Part shown: piece by piece, positions 5,393-11,336 of the stretch
Layout of the letters: each line of letters opens with the position of its first letter
Numbering within the stretch: the first letter of the stretch is position 1
From: DATLHO01 sp035539855
GTDB taxonomy: Bacteria; Bacteroidota; Ignavibacteria; OLB7
NCBI GenBank assembly: GCA_035539855.1
Contig: DATLHO010000289.1
Span: 1-11,336, forward strand
Direction: 5' to 3'
Length of the DNA stretch: 11,336 nt
The notes under the pieces: generated by a model
The model's database searches: none
Seen by the model: only the letters and a program-made list of their open reading frames with translations
What the model was told of the DNA's origin: nothing
Translations under genes and position numbers: made by a program

Positions 5393-6628
5393 CTATCCGA
5401 TAACACGCCGGCGCAGCTTCGGCTCGCTGATCGCCCTGGCATCCAGCCGGTCCGCGCCCAGACTTGTGAGGAAGCGCGCGAACCCGCGGGACAGTGCCTC
5501 GGCGAACGCTTCGTCGGCGGCGAGGGATTTCTCCTCGAGCCACAGGCCGAGGATCACGAGCGTGCCCGTCGTGCGATCGAGCCTGCTGTCGAAGCGGGCG
5601 ACGAGCCGGTCGCCCCAGAGGATCGGCAGCGTGTAGTATCCGTGCTTCCTCTGGTGTTCGGGCTTGTAGACCTCCCACACGTACTCGAAGCCGAAGAGCA
5701 CTTTCGCGCGGCCGCGCGCGCTGACCGGGTCGAGCGGTGAGAGGAACACGACTTCGTCGGTCGACGTGGTCTCGGACGGCTTCCAGCTCCTCGGCACGCG
5801 CCCTGCGCCCACATCGCACAGCAGCGGAGCGTCGGCGCCGAGCGCGTAGTGCACGTGCCGCCACCCTTCGACCTTCACCTCGATCAGGTCGCCCGCGGCG
5901 AGCATCGACGCGACGATGTGCTTGATACGGTCGAAGGGAATGCCGCGATGAAACGAATCGCTCACCCGGCCCACGCGCGAGAGGCCGGCGAATCCGATAT
6001 CCTTGGCGACCAGGAACCGGTCGGTCTCGGCGTCGTCGGCCTCGCGGATCAGGTGCGCCGGCGCGACCGATTCGGTCAGCGCATAAACGCGCTCGAAATT
6101 CTCGCGATGGTGCGTCATCACCTCGCCGGTGCGCCACAGGTAATACAGGGCCAGCGCGCTGTCCTTGCGGCCGCGGTAGCTGTCGGTGCGCGTGCGCGAG
6201 GCCATCGTGAAATCGCGATTGCTGACCGTGCCGCGCTCGCGCAGCACGTGGCGCATCTCGACGATCGCGTCGGCGTGATCGCGCGCCATGCCGCCGATGC
6301 GCTCGTGGTTGTCGCGCTCGCGCCGCATGACGACGCGCCAGTGCGGAAGTTCATCCATGGGTCGCGCGGCGAGCCAGCCTCCCCAGTCGAAGAACCGGCG
6401 CTTGCCGTAGGTCACCTCTTCCCACATGCGCGGCCGGTAATCGAGCACACGGCTGTGCAGCGCGATGTCCTGGCTGCGCGCGATGATCTGCAGCGGATCG
6501 AGCTGCAGGTACTCCATTGCGCGCATCGCGCGCTCGGTGCCCTGCAGTCCGCGCCAGCGCCGCCCGGGCCACAAGCCCTGCTTGCCGAGAACGAATCGAC
6601 GCGCCGTGACGGTATCGATGGTCAGCAT
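5393..6628 (-). CDS. YcaQ/AlkX-like winged-helix protein (HTH_42 superfamily, putative DNA glycosylase)
   Basis: A 411-residue protein of the HTH_42 (formerly DUF1006) superfamily. Studied members are DNA glycosylases: E. coli YcaQ (AlkX), which unhooks interstrand crosslinks, and Streptomyces AlkZ, which gives self-resistance to azinomycin. The catalytic motif is Q-x-D in the AlkX branch and Q-x-Q in the AlkZ branch. Here the N-terminal segment reads MEYLQLDPLQIIARSQDIAL with Gln42-Leu43-Asp44, so it falls on the AlkX side. Further family features are RRFFDWGGWLAARPMDELPH, the central winged-helix region about residues 130-260, and FLSPLDPVS and KHGYYTLPILWGDRLVAR in the C-terminal part. The length is typical. 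The start lies nine bases after the stop of the upstream methyltransferase, suggesting cotranscription. Glycosylase activity is inferred from the motif only. Confidence 0.87.
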   Translation of the reverse strand: MLTIDTVTARRFVLGKQGLWPGRRWRGLQGTERAMRAMEYLQLDPLQIIARSQDIALHSRVLDYRPRMWEEVTYGKRRFFDWGGWLAARPMDELPHWRVVMRRERDNHERIGGMARDHADAIVEMRHVLRERGTVSNRDFTMASRTRTDSYRGRKDSALALYYLWRTGEVMTHHRENFERVYALTESVAPAHLIREADDAETDRFLVAKDIGFAGLSRVGRVSDSFHRGIPFDRIKHIVASMLAAGDLIEVKVEGWRHVHYALGADAPLLCDVGAGRVPRSWKPSETTSTDEVVFLSPLDPVSARGRAKVLFGFEYVWEVYKPEHQRKHGYYTLPILWGDRLVARFDSRLDRTTGTLVILGLWLEEKSLAADEAFAEALSRGFARFLTSLGADRLDARAISEPKLRRRVIG

Positions 6629-6637
6629 GGGTGGATG

Positions 6638-7339
6638 CTACTGAGTGATGTCGCCCGGACTCCACCGCGAATACCACGCGTGGATCAAAGCCGCCTGGAA
6701 GAACTGCACGGGCGGCTCGAAGCCGGCCGACGCGATGATCGCCGCGACCCGCTCCGGTGCGATGACCGCGACGTCGCGGCCGTAGCCCGCGCGCATGCGC
6801 TCGAGTCCCTCCGGTGAAACGTCCGCGGCCGTCATGATCCTCCCCCAGATCTCGAGCGTGCGCGTGAATTCCTCCGACGTCATGTCCGCCGCTAGGTCTG
6901 CGCTCGCAAGCAGCCCTCCGGGTTTCAGTCGCTCGCCGATCGCACGAAAGAAGTCACGCCGCGCATCGGGATCGAGGACGAACTGCGAGACGAGAATCGA
7001 CGTCGCGGCATCGTAGGACTCCGACCGAGGAAGCGAGTCGACGTAACCGTGGTGGAGCTCGCATCGATCGAGGATGCCTCGCTCGTCGGCACGACGACGC
7101 AGCACGTCGAGCATCTGGGCCGCCGGATCGACGGCCGTGAATCGCCACCGAGGATATCGCTCGGCCAGGTACAGGATCTCCGCACCCGTGCCGGCGCCGA
7201 CGACGAGAATCCTGGCTTCGTCGGGGAGCCCCATGAAGATCGAGCCGACGATCAGGTGCAGGCCATTGATCATCGGGGCGAGTCTGGCCCACTGCACGTC
7301 GTATCCGTCCGCGTGCTTGTTGAAATCGACCGTCGTCAC
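6638..7339 (-). CDS. Class I SAM-dependent methyltransferase
   Basis: A 233-residue single-domain methyltransferase. Motif I is ILVVGAGTGAEILYLAERYP (residues 44-63). The acidic residue ending beta-2 is Asp71 in FTAVDPAAQMLDVL. SYDAATSILVSQFVLDPDA is the motif IV region and RLKPGGLLASADLA is motif VI. The C terminus ends QFFQAALIHAWYSRW. The substrate cannot be read from the sequence; small-molecule and tRNA-modifying (CmoA-like) relatives share this core. The frame is open far upstream, but those residues are the out-of-frame copy of the PNPOx gene. The GTG at 7339 is chosen because homology begins there and AGAGG lies six bases before it. It follows the PNPOx stop by 19 bases and precedes the YcaQ-like gene by nine. 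Confidence 0.88.
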   Translation of the reverse strand: MTTVDFNKHADGYDVQWARLAPMINGLHLIVGSIFMGLPDEARILVVGAGTGAEILYLAERYPRWRFTAVDPAAQMLDVLRRRADERGILDRCELHHGYVDSLPRSESYDAATSILVSQFVLDPDARRDFFRAIGERLKPGGLLASADLAADMTSEEFTRTLEIWGRIMTAADVSPEGLERMRAGYGRDVAVIAPERVAAIIASAGFEPPVQFFQAALIHAWYSRWSPGDITQ

Positions 7340-7345
7340 GTCGTC

Positions 7346-7350
7346 CCTCT
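7346..7350 (-). promoter_or_regulatory. Shine-Dalgarno site AGAGG supporting a GTG start
   Basis: On the minus strand AGAGG is followed by GACGAC and then GTG (7339-7337), a six-base spacing. It supports the GTG over an in-frame ATG at 7399 that would lie inside the PNPOx gene. Confidence 0.6.
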
Positions 7351-7358
7351 CGTTGTGA

Positions 7359-7958
7359 TTATCGCGACCGCCGTGCGGGATCGTTTGCCGGCAATACATC
7401 TCGCGCCCACTCGGTCTCCTTCCAGCCCGGCACCGGCGTCGGCTCCGCGGCATGCGGCACGAAGCGCGATCGCTCGACCAACTGGTATGCGTGGATGTAG
7501 CGCGGACAGTTCGGATACATCCTCCGCGCCTCGACCCGAACGATGAACTGCGCCTCCGGATACTCCGAGAGCAGCGGGTCCTCGAACTCGACGCGAGCGA
7601 CGCCGTCGACACGCAGACGCCGCTGGCGCTCGAAGTCGATGAACAGGAGTCCGACCGCGTGCGTCGCCGCCACGTTCCCCATCGACACGAACATCCCGTT
7701 TCCGTCGTAGCTGGGGAACGCCAGCGTGCGATCATCGACCACGCGCACGAACCCGGGATCGCCGCCCTTGTACGAGCACGTCGGCTGTCCCTCGGCATCG
7801 ACGGTCGCGAGGAAGAACATGTCGCGTCGCTCGATGAACTCGCGATCGTCCGGCGTGAACAGGTCGTGGACCTTCACCTCCGCAAGCCGATCCGCAAGTC
7901 GCCGCGTGTCGAACCGCTCCTGAAGCTCGCGAGACTCGGACGAGTAATCGAAGGACAT
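7359..7958 (-). CDS. Pyridoxamine 5'-phosphate oxidase family (FMN-binding split barrel) protein
   Basis: A 199-residue protein of the PNPOx-like split-barrel fold. The segment DREFIERRDMFFLATVDAEG (residues 38-57) is the entry to the barrel. CSYKGGDPGFVRV and TLAFPSYDGNGMF are hallmarks of a widespread bacterial subgroup that is not PdxH itself. VGLLFIDFERQRRLRVDGVA follows. Members bind FMN or F420 or other cofactors, and may reduce small molecules or act in stress protection; the activity of this subgroup is unknown. The frame is open to 8030, but ATG 7958 (MSFDYSSESRELQERFDTRR) is where family similarity starts, and GAGG lies eight bases before it. The gap to the upstream methyltransferase is 71 bp, holding a 10-bp palindrome GATTCGAATC at 7984-7993 that could be chance. 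Confidence 0.87.
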   Translation of the reverse strand: MSFDYSSESRELQERFDTRRLADRLAEVKVHDLFTPDDREFIERRDMFFLATVDAEGQPTCSYKGGDPGFVRVVDDRTLAFPSYDGNGMFVSMGNVAATHAVGLLFIDFERQRRLRVDGVARVEFEDPLLSEYPEAQFIVRVEARRMYPNCPRYIHAYQLVERSRFVPHAAEPTPVPGWKETEWARDVLPANDPARRSR

Positions 7959-8029
7959 GGAGACATCCTCGCAGTTGGTAGATGATTCGAATCGCGCGTG
8001 GTCGATGAATCCGCTACGATGTGGCGTCA

Positions 8030-8830
8030 CTATGCCACTCGAGAACGAACCGCCCAGGCCCGCGCGGTCAGCGAGATGGATCCATCCGGCGCGATCGGGA
8101 GACGCTCGCGGAGACGATCGCGGAGAGCTGTCCTCGCCGACTCCTCGAGCGACATGACATATGCGGGCGCCGGTCCCTGTCCGCCGAGCAAGGGCTGCCA
8201 GTACTCATCGAAGTCGGCAAACACCGTCGGGATGTCGATCGCGCGCACATCGACTTCATCGAGTCCGGCGTCATCGAAGAGCGCGTTGAGCGCCGCCGGT
8301 TGGCACAGCGGGAAGCGCGTGCCCTCGTCGAGTGCAGCGGCGGCCGGGTCGAGCTCAATGGCGACATCCCAGAGCATCCGGATGAACTCCATTGCTCCGG
8401 AATAATCCCAGACGTACACGGCGATCGTGCCGCCGGCGCCGGTCACTCGCGCCATTTCGAGGAGTGCAGCTCGTGGTTCCAGGACGAAGTTCAGGACGAG
8501 ACCCGCGACGACGACGTCGACCGACGCGTCGCCGAGCGGAAGTGCCATGGCGTCGCCGTGTAGAAGCGTCGCATGTCCGCCGAGTTTCGCTCGCGCTGTC
8601 GCCAGAAATCCCTCCGAGGGCTCGACCCCGAACACCGCCGACGGCGAGCATCGATCGATGATCGTCGCCGCAAGCGCCCCGGTGCCACATCCGACGTCGA
8701 GCCATCGTCGAGCCGCGGGCACGTCGAGCCACGCGAGAAACTCTGGCGCGACGCGACGGCTCCATCGGCCGACGAAGCGCTCGTAGGCGCCGCCGCGCTC
8801 CCAGGTATCTGATATGGAGCCGCTATCCAT
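8030..8830 (-). CDS. Class I SAM-dependent methyltransferase (UbiE/YafE-like)
   Basis: A 266-residue methyltransferase. The N-terminal WERGGAYERFVGRWSRRVAP is a signature of a widespread UbiE/YafE-like group. Motif I is RRWLDVGCGTGALAATII, with DVGCGTG at residues 45-51. The acidic residue of beta-2 is Glu70 in FGVEPSEGFL. GDAMALPLGDASVDVVVAG is the motif IV region, and EMARVTGAGGTIAVYVWDYS follows the motif VI position. The C-terminal FADFDEYWQPLLGGQGP is also typical of this group. The substrate is unknown. The frame is open upstream to 9289 over the EEP gene, but GGAGG eight bases before ATG 8830 and the onset of homology fix the start. It is 67 bases downstream of the EEP gene. Confidence 0.9.
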   Translation of the reverse strand: MDSGSISDTWERGGAYERFVGRWSRRVAPEFLAWLDVPAARRWLDVGCGTGALAATIIDRCSPSAVFGVEPSEGFLATARAKLGGHATLLHGDAMALPLGDASVDVVVAGLVLNFVLEPRAALLEMARVTGAGGTIAVYVWDYSGAMEFIRMLWDVAIELDPAAAALDEGTRFPLCQPAALNALFDDAGLDEVDVRAIDIPTVFADFDEYWQPLLGGQGPAPAYVMSLEESARTALRDRLRERLPIAPDGSISLTARAWAVRSRVA

Positions 8831-8838
8831 AACGGGGT

Positions 8839-8843
8839 CCTCC
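8839..8843 (-). promoter_or_regulatory. Shine-Dalgarno site GGAGG deciding the methyltransferase start
   Basis: GGAGG on the minus strand lies eight bases before ATG 8830-8828. It selects this start over the long upstream open frame that merely shadows the EEP gene. Confidence 0.7.
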
Positions 8844-8897
8844 GATGTGTGCTGCGAGATTCCCCCTAGGCTGCTACTACCGATGACCGGAAGTCGT

Positions 8898-9659
8898 TCA
8901 AAGTCTGTTGGATGAGCTCGTCCGTCGCGGGCTTCGTTCGATGGAAACGGAGACCCCGAAATGGTCGGACAGCCAGCGCTCCGGGACGGACACGTCGGGC
9001 CAGCGCACAGCCGATTCGGCGCGCGCCATGACCTCGCTCGGCGCGCAGATGTGATCGATGCAGGCGCACGGCGCCGAGTCACGCCGGATCGGATCGCGGT
9101 CTCCGCCCGTGAGTGCGACAAGTCCGGCAGCCTCGAGGGCAGCCTCGAGAGCACGTCGATTCGCACGGGATCCGTAATAGCGAGGCTCGACCAGATCCTG
9201 ATTGAAATCCCCGAGCACGAAAAGCTCGTCGTTCGGGAATTCACCGCGCAGTCGTATCCAGTCATCGCATTGCGGCGACAGCGCCTCACGGAAGGCGACT
9301 CCGCCGGCGCTAGGGAAGCCGCCCCACGGGCTACCTAGCCAGGGAAGAACCGTCCCGTAGATGATGAACGGTGCGTCGTCGTCGGGCCGCACTCGCGCGG
9401 CCGCCGTTCGCCTTCCGTCCGATGTCGCGACCGGCTCCAGCGGGTGGCGCGACCAGATGGTCACCCAACGATGCCCCTGCGCGTGAAGACCGTCACGGCC
9501 ATCGGCCGACGAGTGAGAGTGAGCAAGACCGGGCTCGAATCCGTCGTGCGTTTCGGTAAGCACCCAGACGTCCGCCTGCTGACAATCGATATGCGCGCGC
9601 AGAGCATCCCGTCGTCGGGTCGCAACCGGTATCGCGACATTCCACGTGGCCAGTTTCAT
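8898..9659 (-). CDS. Endonuclease/exonuclease/phosphatase (EEP) family protein
   Basis: A 253-residue member of the EEP superfamily, which contains Mg-dependent nucleases (ExoIII/APE1), phosphodiesterases and phosphatases. The expected motifs appear in order: LATWNV with Asn7, LTETHDG with Glu36 as metal ligand, YGTVLPW about residues 101-107, VLGDFNQDL with Asp151 and Asn153, CIDHIC, and the closing LSDHFGVSV with Asp232-His233. The catalytic set is complete, so an active hydrolase is likely; whether the substrate is DNA, RNA or a small phosphoester cannot be told. There is no signal peptide, so it acts in the cytoplasm. The ATG overlaps the VOC stop as ATGA (9656-9659), and GGAGG ends three bases before it, so translation is coupled. 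The frame extends upstream to 10091, where it only shadows the VOC gene. Confidence 0.88.
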   Translation of the reverse strand: MKLATWNVAIPVATRRRDALRAHIDCQQADVWVLTETHDGFEPGLAHSHSSADGRDGLHAQGHRWVTIWSRHPLEPVATSDGRRTAAARVRPDDDAPFIIYGTVLPWLGSPWGGFPSAGGVAFREALSPQCDDWIRLRGEFPNDELFVLGDFNQDLVEPRYYGSRANRRALEAALEAAGLVALTGGDRDPIRRDSAPCACIDHICAPSEVMARAESAVRWPDVSVPERWLSDHFGVSVSIERSPRRTSSSNRL

Positions 9660-10054
9660 GATCCTCCCGCGCTCATTGCCTTCGGCTCCCAGAGCTCGAC
9701 CTTGTTCTCGTCGGGATCCATGATCCACGCGAACGATCCGTTGTCGTCGGAGATCGGACCCTCGATGACCTCGACGCCGCGCGAGCGCAGGTGCTCGAGG
9801 AGCTCGTCGAGGTTGTCGACACGGTAGTTGATCATGAACGATGACGTGCTCGGGCTGAACCACTTCGTGTCGCTCTTGGCGACGTGCCAGACCGTGAGTC
9901 CCTTGTCCTCGGCCTTGTCGTCTGGCCAGCGGAGAATCGCGCCGCCGAAATCCTCCAGCGCCATGCCGAGATGCTCGCGATACCAGGCGGCCAGCGCAGC
10001 GCTGTCGCCCCTGCTCTTGAAGAAGACGCCGCCGATTCCGGTGACCTTTGCCAT
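9656..10054 (-). CDS. VOC (glyoxalase/bleomycin-resistance fold) protein
   Basis: A 132-residue single-VOC protein. MAKVTGIGGVFFKSRGDSAA opens the first module. AWYREHLGM follows, as in the glyoxalase family. SFMINYRVDNLDELLEHLRS opens the second module. FAWIMDPDENKVELWEP carries Glu120 at the conserved last metal position, so unlike the VOC protein at 4604-5011 this one keeps that ligand. It may be a metal-dependent isomerase, lyase or hydrolase, or a ligand-binding protein; the substrate is unknown. ATG 10054 is preceded by AGGAGG with a six-base spacer and is clearly preferred over starts further upstream in the open frame, which runs to 10396. It overlaps the EEP gene by four bases. The 131-bp gap upstream, after the alpha/beta hydrolase, may hold a promoter, but no convincing one was found. 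Confidence 0.88.
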   Translation of the reverse strand: MAKVTGIGGVFFKSRGDSAALAAWYREHLGMALEDFGGAILRWPDDKAEDKGLTVWHVAKSDTKWFSPSTSSFMINYRVDNLDELLEHLRSRGVEVIEGPISDDNGSFAWIMDPDENKVELWEPKAMSAGGS

Positions 10055-10060
10055 TGCTGC

Positions 10061-10066
10061 CCTCCT
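10061..10066 (-). promoter_or_regulatory. Shine-Dalgarno site AGGAGG of the VOC gene
   Basis: A perfect AGGAGG on the minus strand, six bases before ATG 10054-10052. It decides this start against the longer open frame overlapping the hydrolase gene. Confidence 0.75.
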
Positions 10067-10185
10067 GATTCGATTTGAGATGAAGGTACACCCGAACGAC
10101 ATACGCCGTGAGGTGTCCGCCGGTGAGGATGATCCGCGCGCGACGGGATCGTCGGGCGGCTGTCGTGAGGTTCTCTGCGGTAAAT

Positions 10186-11034
10186 CTACTCCCGGGCCGT
10201 GTGCGCGACCAACTCGTCGATGATCACCGGCCAGGCGCCGCGCGGCAGCTCGTGGCCTACTCCCTGCAACGTCACGAGCCGCGATCCTGCGAGCGCGGCG
10301 TGCAGCGCCCGGGCGTGGGCGTACGGCAGCACGATGTCCTCGGTGCCGTGGATGATGAGCGAGGGAACGGCGATCTCGTCGAGACGGTCGATCCACGCTT
10401 CTCCCCCGCCAAGCGTCCCGTGGTTGAACGCCGTGAGGGGATTCGGCGTCCTCGCGAGGTCGGCCTCGGCCATGTCTCGGATGAGCTCGGGATCGAACTC
10501 GTATGCCGTGCCCGAGAGCAGTCGCCAGGCGCCGATCTGGTATTCGAGCACTTCATCGTGGTTGCTCCAGTCGAGCTCCGCGGCGCGCGCATGATAGTCG
10601 AGCACCGACTGCGAGAGCTTCGGGATGTTCGGGTCGGATGTCGCAAGCGGCTCCGAGGAGATCATCGTGATCGACAGAACGCGGTCCGGATACTTCAGCG
10701 CGAGAAGCTGCGCGATGTAGCCGCCCAGCGACATGCCGACCAGGTGCGCCTGGCTGATGCCGTAGCCGTCGAGCACGTGCATCGCGTCGTCGGCCAGATC
10801 CTCGACGTCGTATGGAGCCGTCCCCGGCTCATAGCTCGTCGAGGCGCCGGTGTCGCGGTGATCGTAGCGGATGACGAAGCGACCGCGCGCAGCGAGCTCG
10901 CGACAGAGCTCCACGGGCCACCAGACGCCGGACGCCATCGCTCCCATGATCAGCAGAATCGGCGGATCGGAAGGATCGCCGACGCTCTCGGCCGCGAGAC
11001 GAATGCCGTTGGATTGTATGAGAGTGGGCTTCAT
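10186..11034 (-). CDS. Alpha/beta hydrolase (RdmC/DnrP-like esterase group)
   Basis: A 282-residue alpha/beta-hydrolase-fold protein, probably an esterase. The catalytic triad can be placed: Ser102 in the nucleophile elbow LVGMSLGGYIAQ, Asp233 in IIHGTEDIVLPY and His261 in LQGVGHELP. ILLIMGAMASGVWWP precedes the first helix and supplies the oxyanion region. RFVIRYDHRDTGASTSY is shared with a group that includes the aclacinomycin methylesterase RdmC and daunorubicin DnrP, but similar proteins are widespread and have no fixed substrate. The frame is open to 11109, which would overlap the UvrA-like gene, so ATG 11034 (MKPTLIQSNGIRLAAE) is chosen although its Shine-Dalgarno is weak. There are 46 bases between it and the UvrA-like stop. 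Confidence 0.9.
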   Translation of the reverse strand: MKPTLIQSNGIRLAAESVGDPSDPPILLIMGAMASGVWWPVELCRELAARGRFVIRYDHRDTGASTSYEPGTAPYDVEDLADDAMHVLDGYGISQAHLVGMSLGGYIAQLLALKYPDRVLSITMISSEPLATSDPNIPKLSQSVLDYHARAAELDWSNHDEVLEYQIGAWRLLSGTAYEFDPELIRDMAEADLARTPNPLTAFNHGTLGGGEAWIDRLDEIAVPSLIIHGTEDIVLPYAHARALHAALAGSRLVTLQGVGHELPRGAWPVIIDELVAHTARE

Positions 11035-11044
11035 CGTTGGTGCT

Positions 11045-11064
11045 GCGCTATGCGCTGTCGACAG
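11045..11064. promoter_or_regulatory. Two adjacent short palindromes upstream of the hydrolase
   Basis: GCGC-TAT-GCGC (11045-11055) shares one base with the perfect 10-bp palindrome CTGTCGACAG (11055-11064). Both lie in the 46-bp gap between the UvrA-like gene and the hydrolase. A single 10-bp palindrome is expected several times by chance in a window of this size, so an operator role is only a possibility. Confidence 0.25.
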
Positions 11065-11080
11065 TGGTTCATCCGGCGAC

Positions 11081-11336
11081 TCACGCCACGTACTCCGCAA
11101 GATGCTCACCCGTCAGGGTCGCGCGCGTCGCGACGAGGTCGGCCGGCGTGCCCTCGAAGACGATGCGACCGCCGTCGTGACCCGCGCCGGGTCCAAGGTC
11201 GATGATCCAGTCGGCGTGCGCGACGACCGCCTGATGGTGCTCGATGACGATGACCGAGCGGCCGGCGTCGACGAGGCGATCGAGCATTGCGAGCATCTGC
11301 TCGACGTCGGCAGGATGAAGTCCGGACGTCGGCTCG
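11081..11336 (-). CDS. UvrA-family excinuclease ATPase, C-terminal fragment (runs off the window)
   Basis: The frame enters from the right edge with EPTSGLHPADVEQM, which is the end of the Walker B motif and the following loop (LDEPTxGLH in UvrA). It continues with AGRSVIVIEHHQAV, containing the H-loop histidine, and ADWIIDLGPGAGHDGGRIVF, both diagnostic of the C-terminal ATPase domain of UvrA. It closes with LTGEHLAEYVA. UvrA recognises DNA damage in nucleotide excision repair. The EHHQ form, where canonical UvrA has EHNL, resembles shorter UvrA-like proteins of the DrrC/UvrA2 kind associated with drug or DNA-damage tolerance. With only about 84 residues in view, the choice between uvrA and such a paralog stays open. 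Confidence 0.85.
   Translation of the reverse strand, partial: EPTSGLHPADVEQMLAMLDRLVDAGRSVIVIEHHQAVVAHADWIIDLGPGAGHDGGRIVFEGTPADLVATRATLTGEHLAEYVA

Noticed and set aside
6638..7798. A longer, 386-residue form of the methyltransferase starting at 7798
   Set aside because: The extra N-terminal residues are the PNPOx gene read out of frame, and a GTG with AGAGG at 7339 fits the onset of homology.
8873..8900. A possible promoter TTGAAC-N16-TAGTAG before the methyltransferase at 8030-8830
   Set aside because: The -35 match is four of six, the spacer is short and the -10 box is poor, so it does not rise above background.
239..11336. An integron cassette array, suggested by many unrelated small genes in one direction
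   Set aside because: The gaps show no attC-like paired core sites, several genes overlap by four bases or lie one base apart, and no integrase is in view.

Overview
This is a G+C-rich bacterial window, with lines counted by hand ranging from about 53% to over 80% G+C. Clear Shine-Dalgarno sites, ATGA stop/start overlaps and genes packed in one direction all point to bacteria. The gene families (single-domain SAM methyltransferases, two VOC proteins, a flavin split-barrel protein, a YcaQ/AlkX-type protein, a UvrA-like ATPase, a berberine-bridge-type oxidase) are typical of soil bacteria with large genomes. I cannot fix the phylum from the sequence alone. No rRNA, tRNA, CRISPR array, transposase or integrase was seen.

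Layout. At the left edge (2-103, + strand) is the C-terminal tail of a membrane protein. It runs toward a convergent set of minus-strand genes that fills the rest of the window. Read in the direction of transcription, from right to left, these are: the C-terminal end of a UvrA-family ATPase (11336-11081); an alpha/beta hydrolase (11034-10186); a VOC protein overlapping an endonuclease/exonuclease/phosphatase-fold protein by four bases (10054-9656, 9659-8898); a SAM methyltransferase (8830-8030); a pyridoxamine-phosphate-oxidase-fold protein (7958-7359); a second SAM methyltransferase with a GTG start (7339-6638); a YcaQ/AlkX-like winged-helix protein (6628-5393); a DUF1905 protein (5346-5059); a second VOC protein (5011-4604); an SDR-type epimerase one base downstream (4602-3856); an arylamine N-acetyltransferase overlapping it by four bases (3859-3068); a covalent-flavin FAD oxidase behind its own predicted promoter and a leader of about 140 nt (2849-1410); and an O-methyltransferase broken by one in-frame TAA (1282-239).

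How the genes may work together. No biosynthetic core (PKS, NRPS, terpene synthase, glycosyltransferase) is visible. What is visible is a string of small-molecule-modifying enzymes (methyl and acyl transfer, flavin oxidation, ester hydrolysis, VOC binding or chemistry) together with three proteins of nucleic-acid-related families (UvrA-like, AlkX-like, EEP fold). The safest reading is an accessory detoxification, stress or resistance neighbourhood. A role in protection from, or tailoring of, a DNA-active compound is inference only. The tight pairs VOC-SDR-NAT, VOC-EEP and PNPOx-methyltransferase-YcaQ are probably cotranscribed.

The points most worth a second look are the single stop codon in an otherwise intact O-methyltransferase, a perfect 16-bp palindrome upstream of the second VOC gene, the promoter plus long leader of the FAD oxidase, and the unusual active-site motifs of the NAT and SDR proteins.
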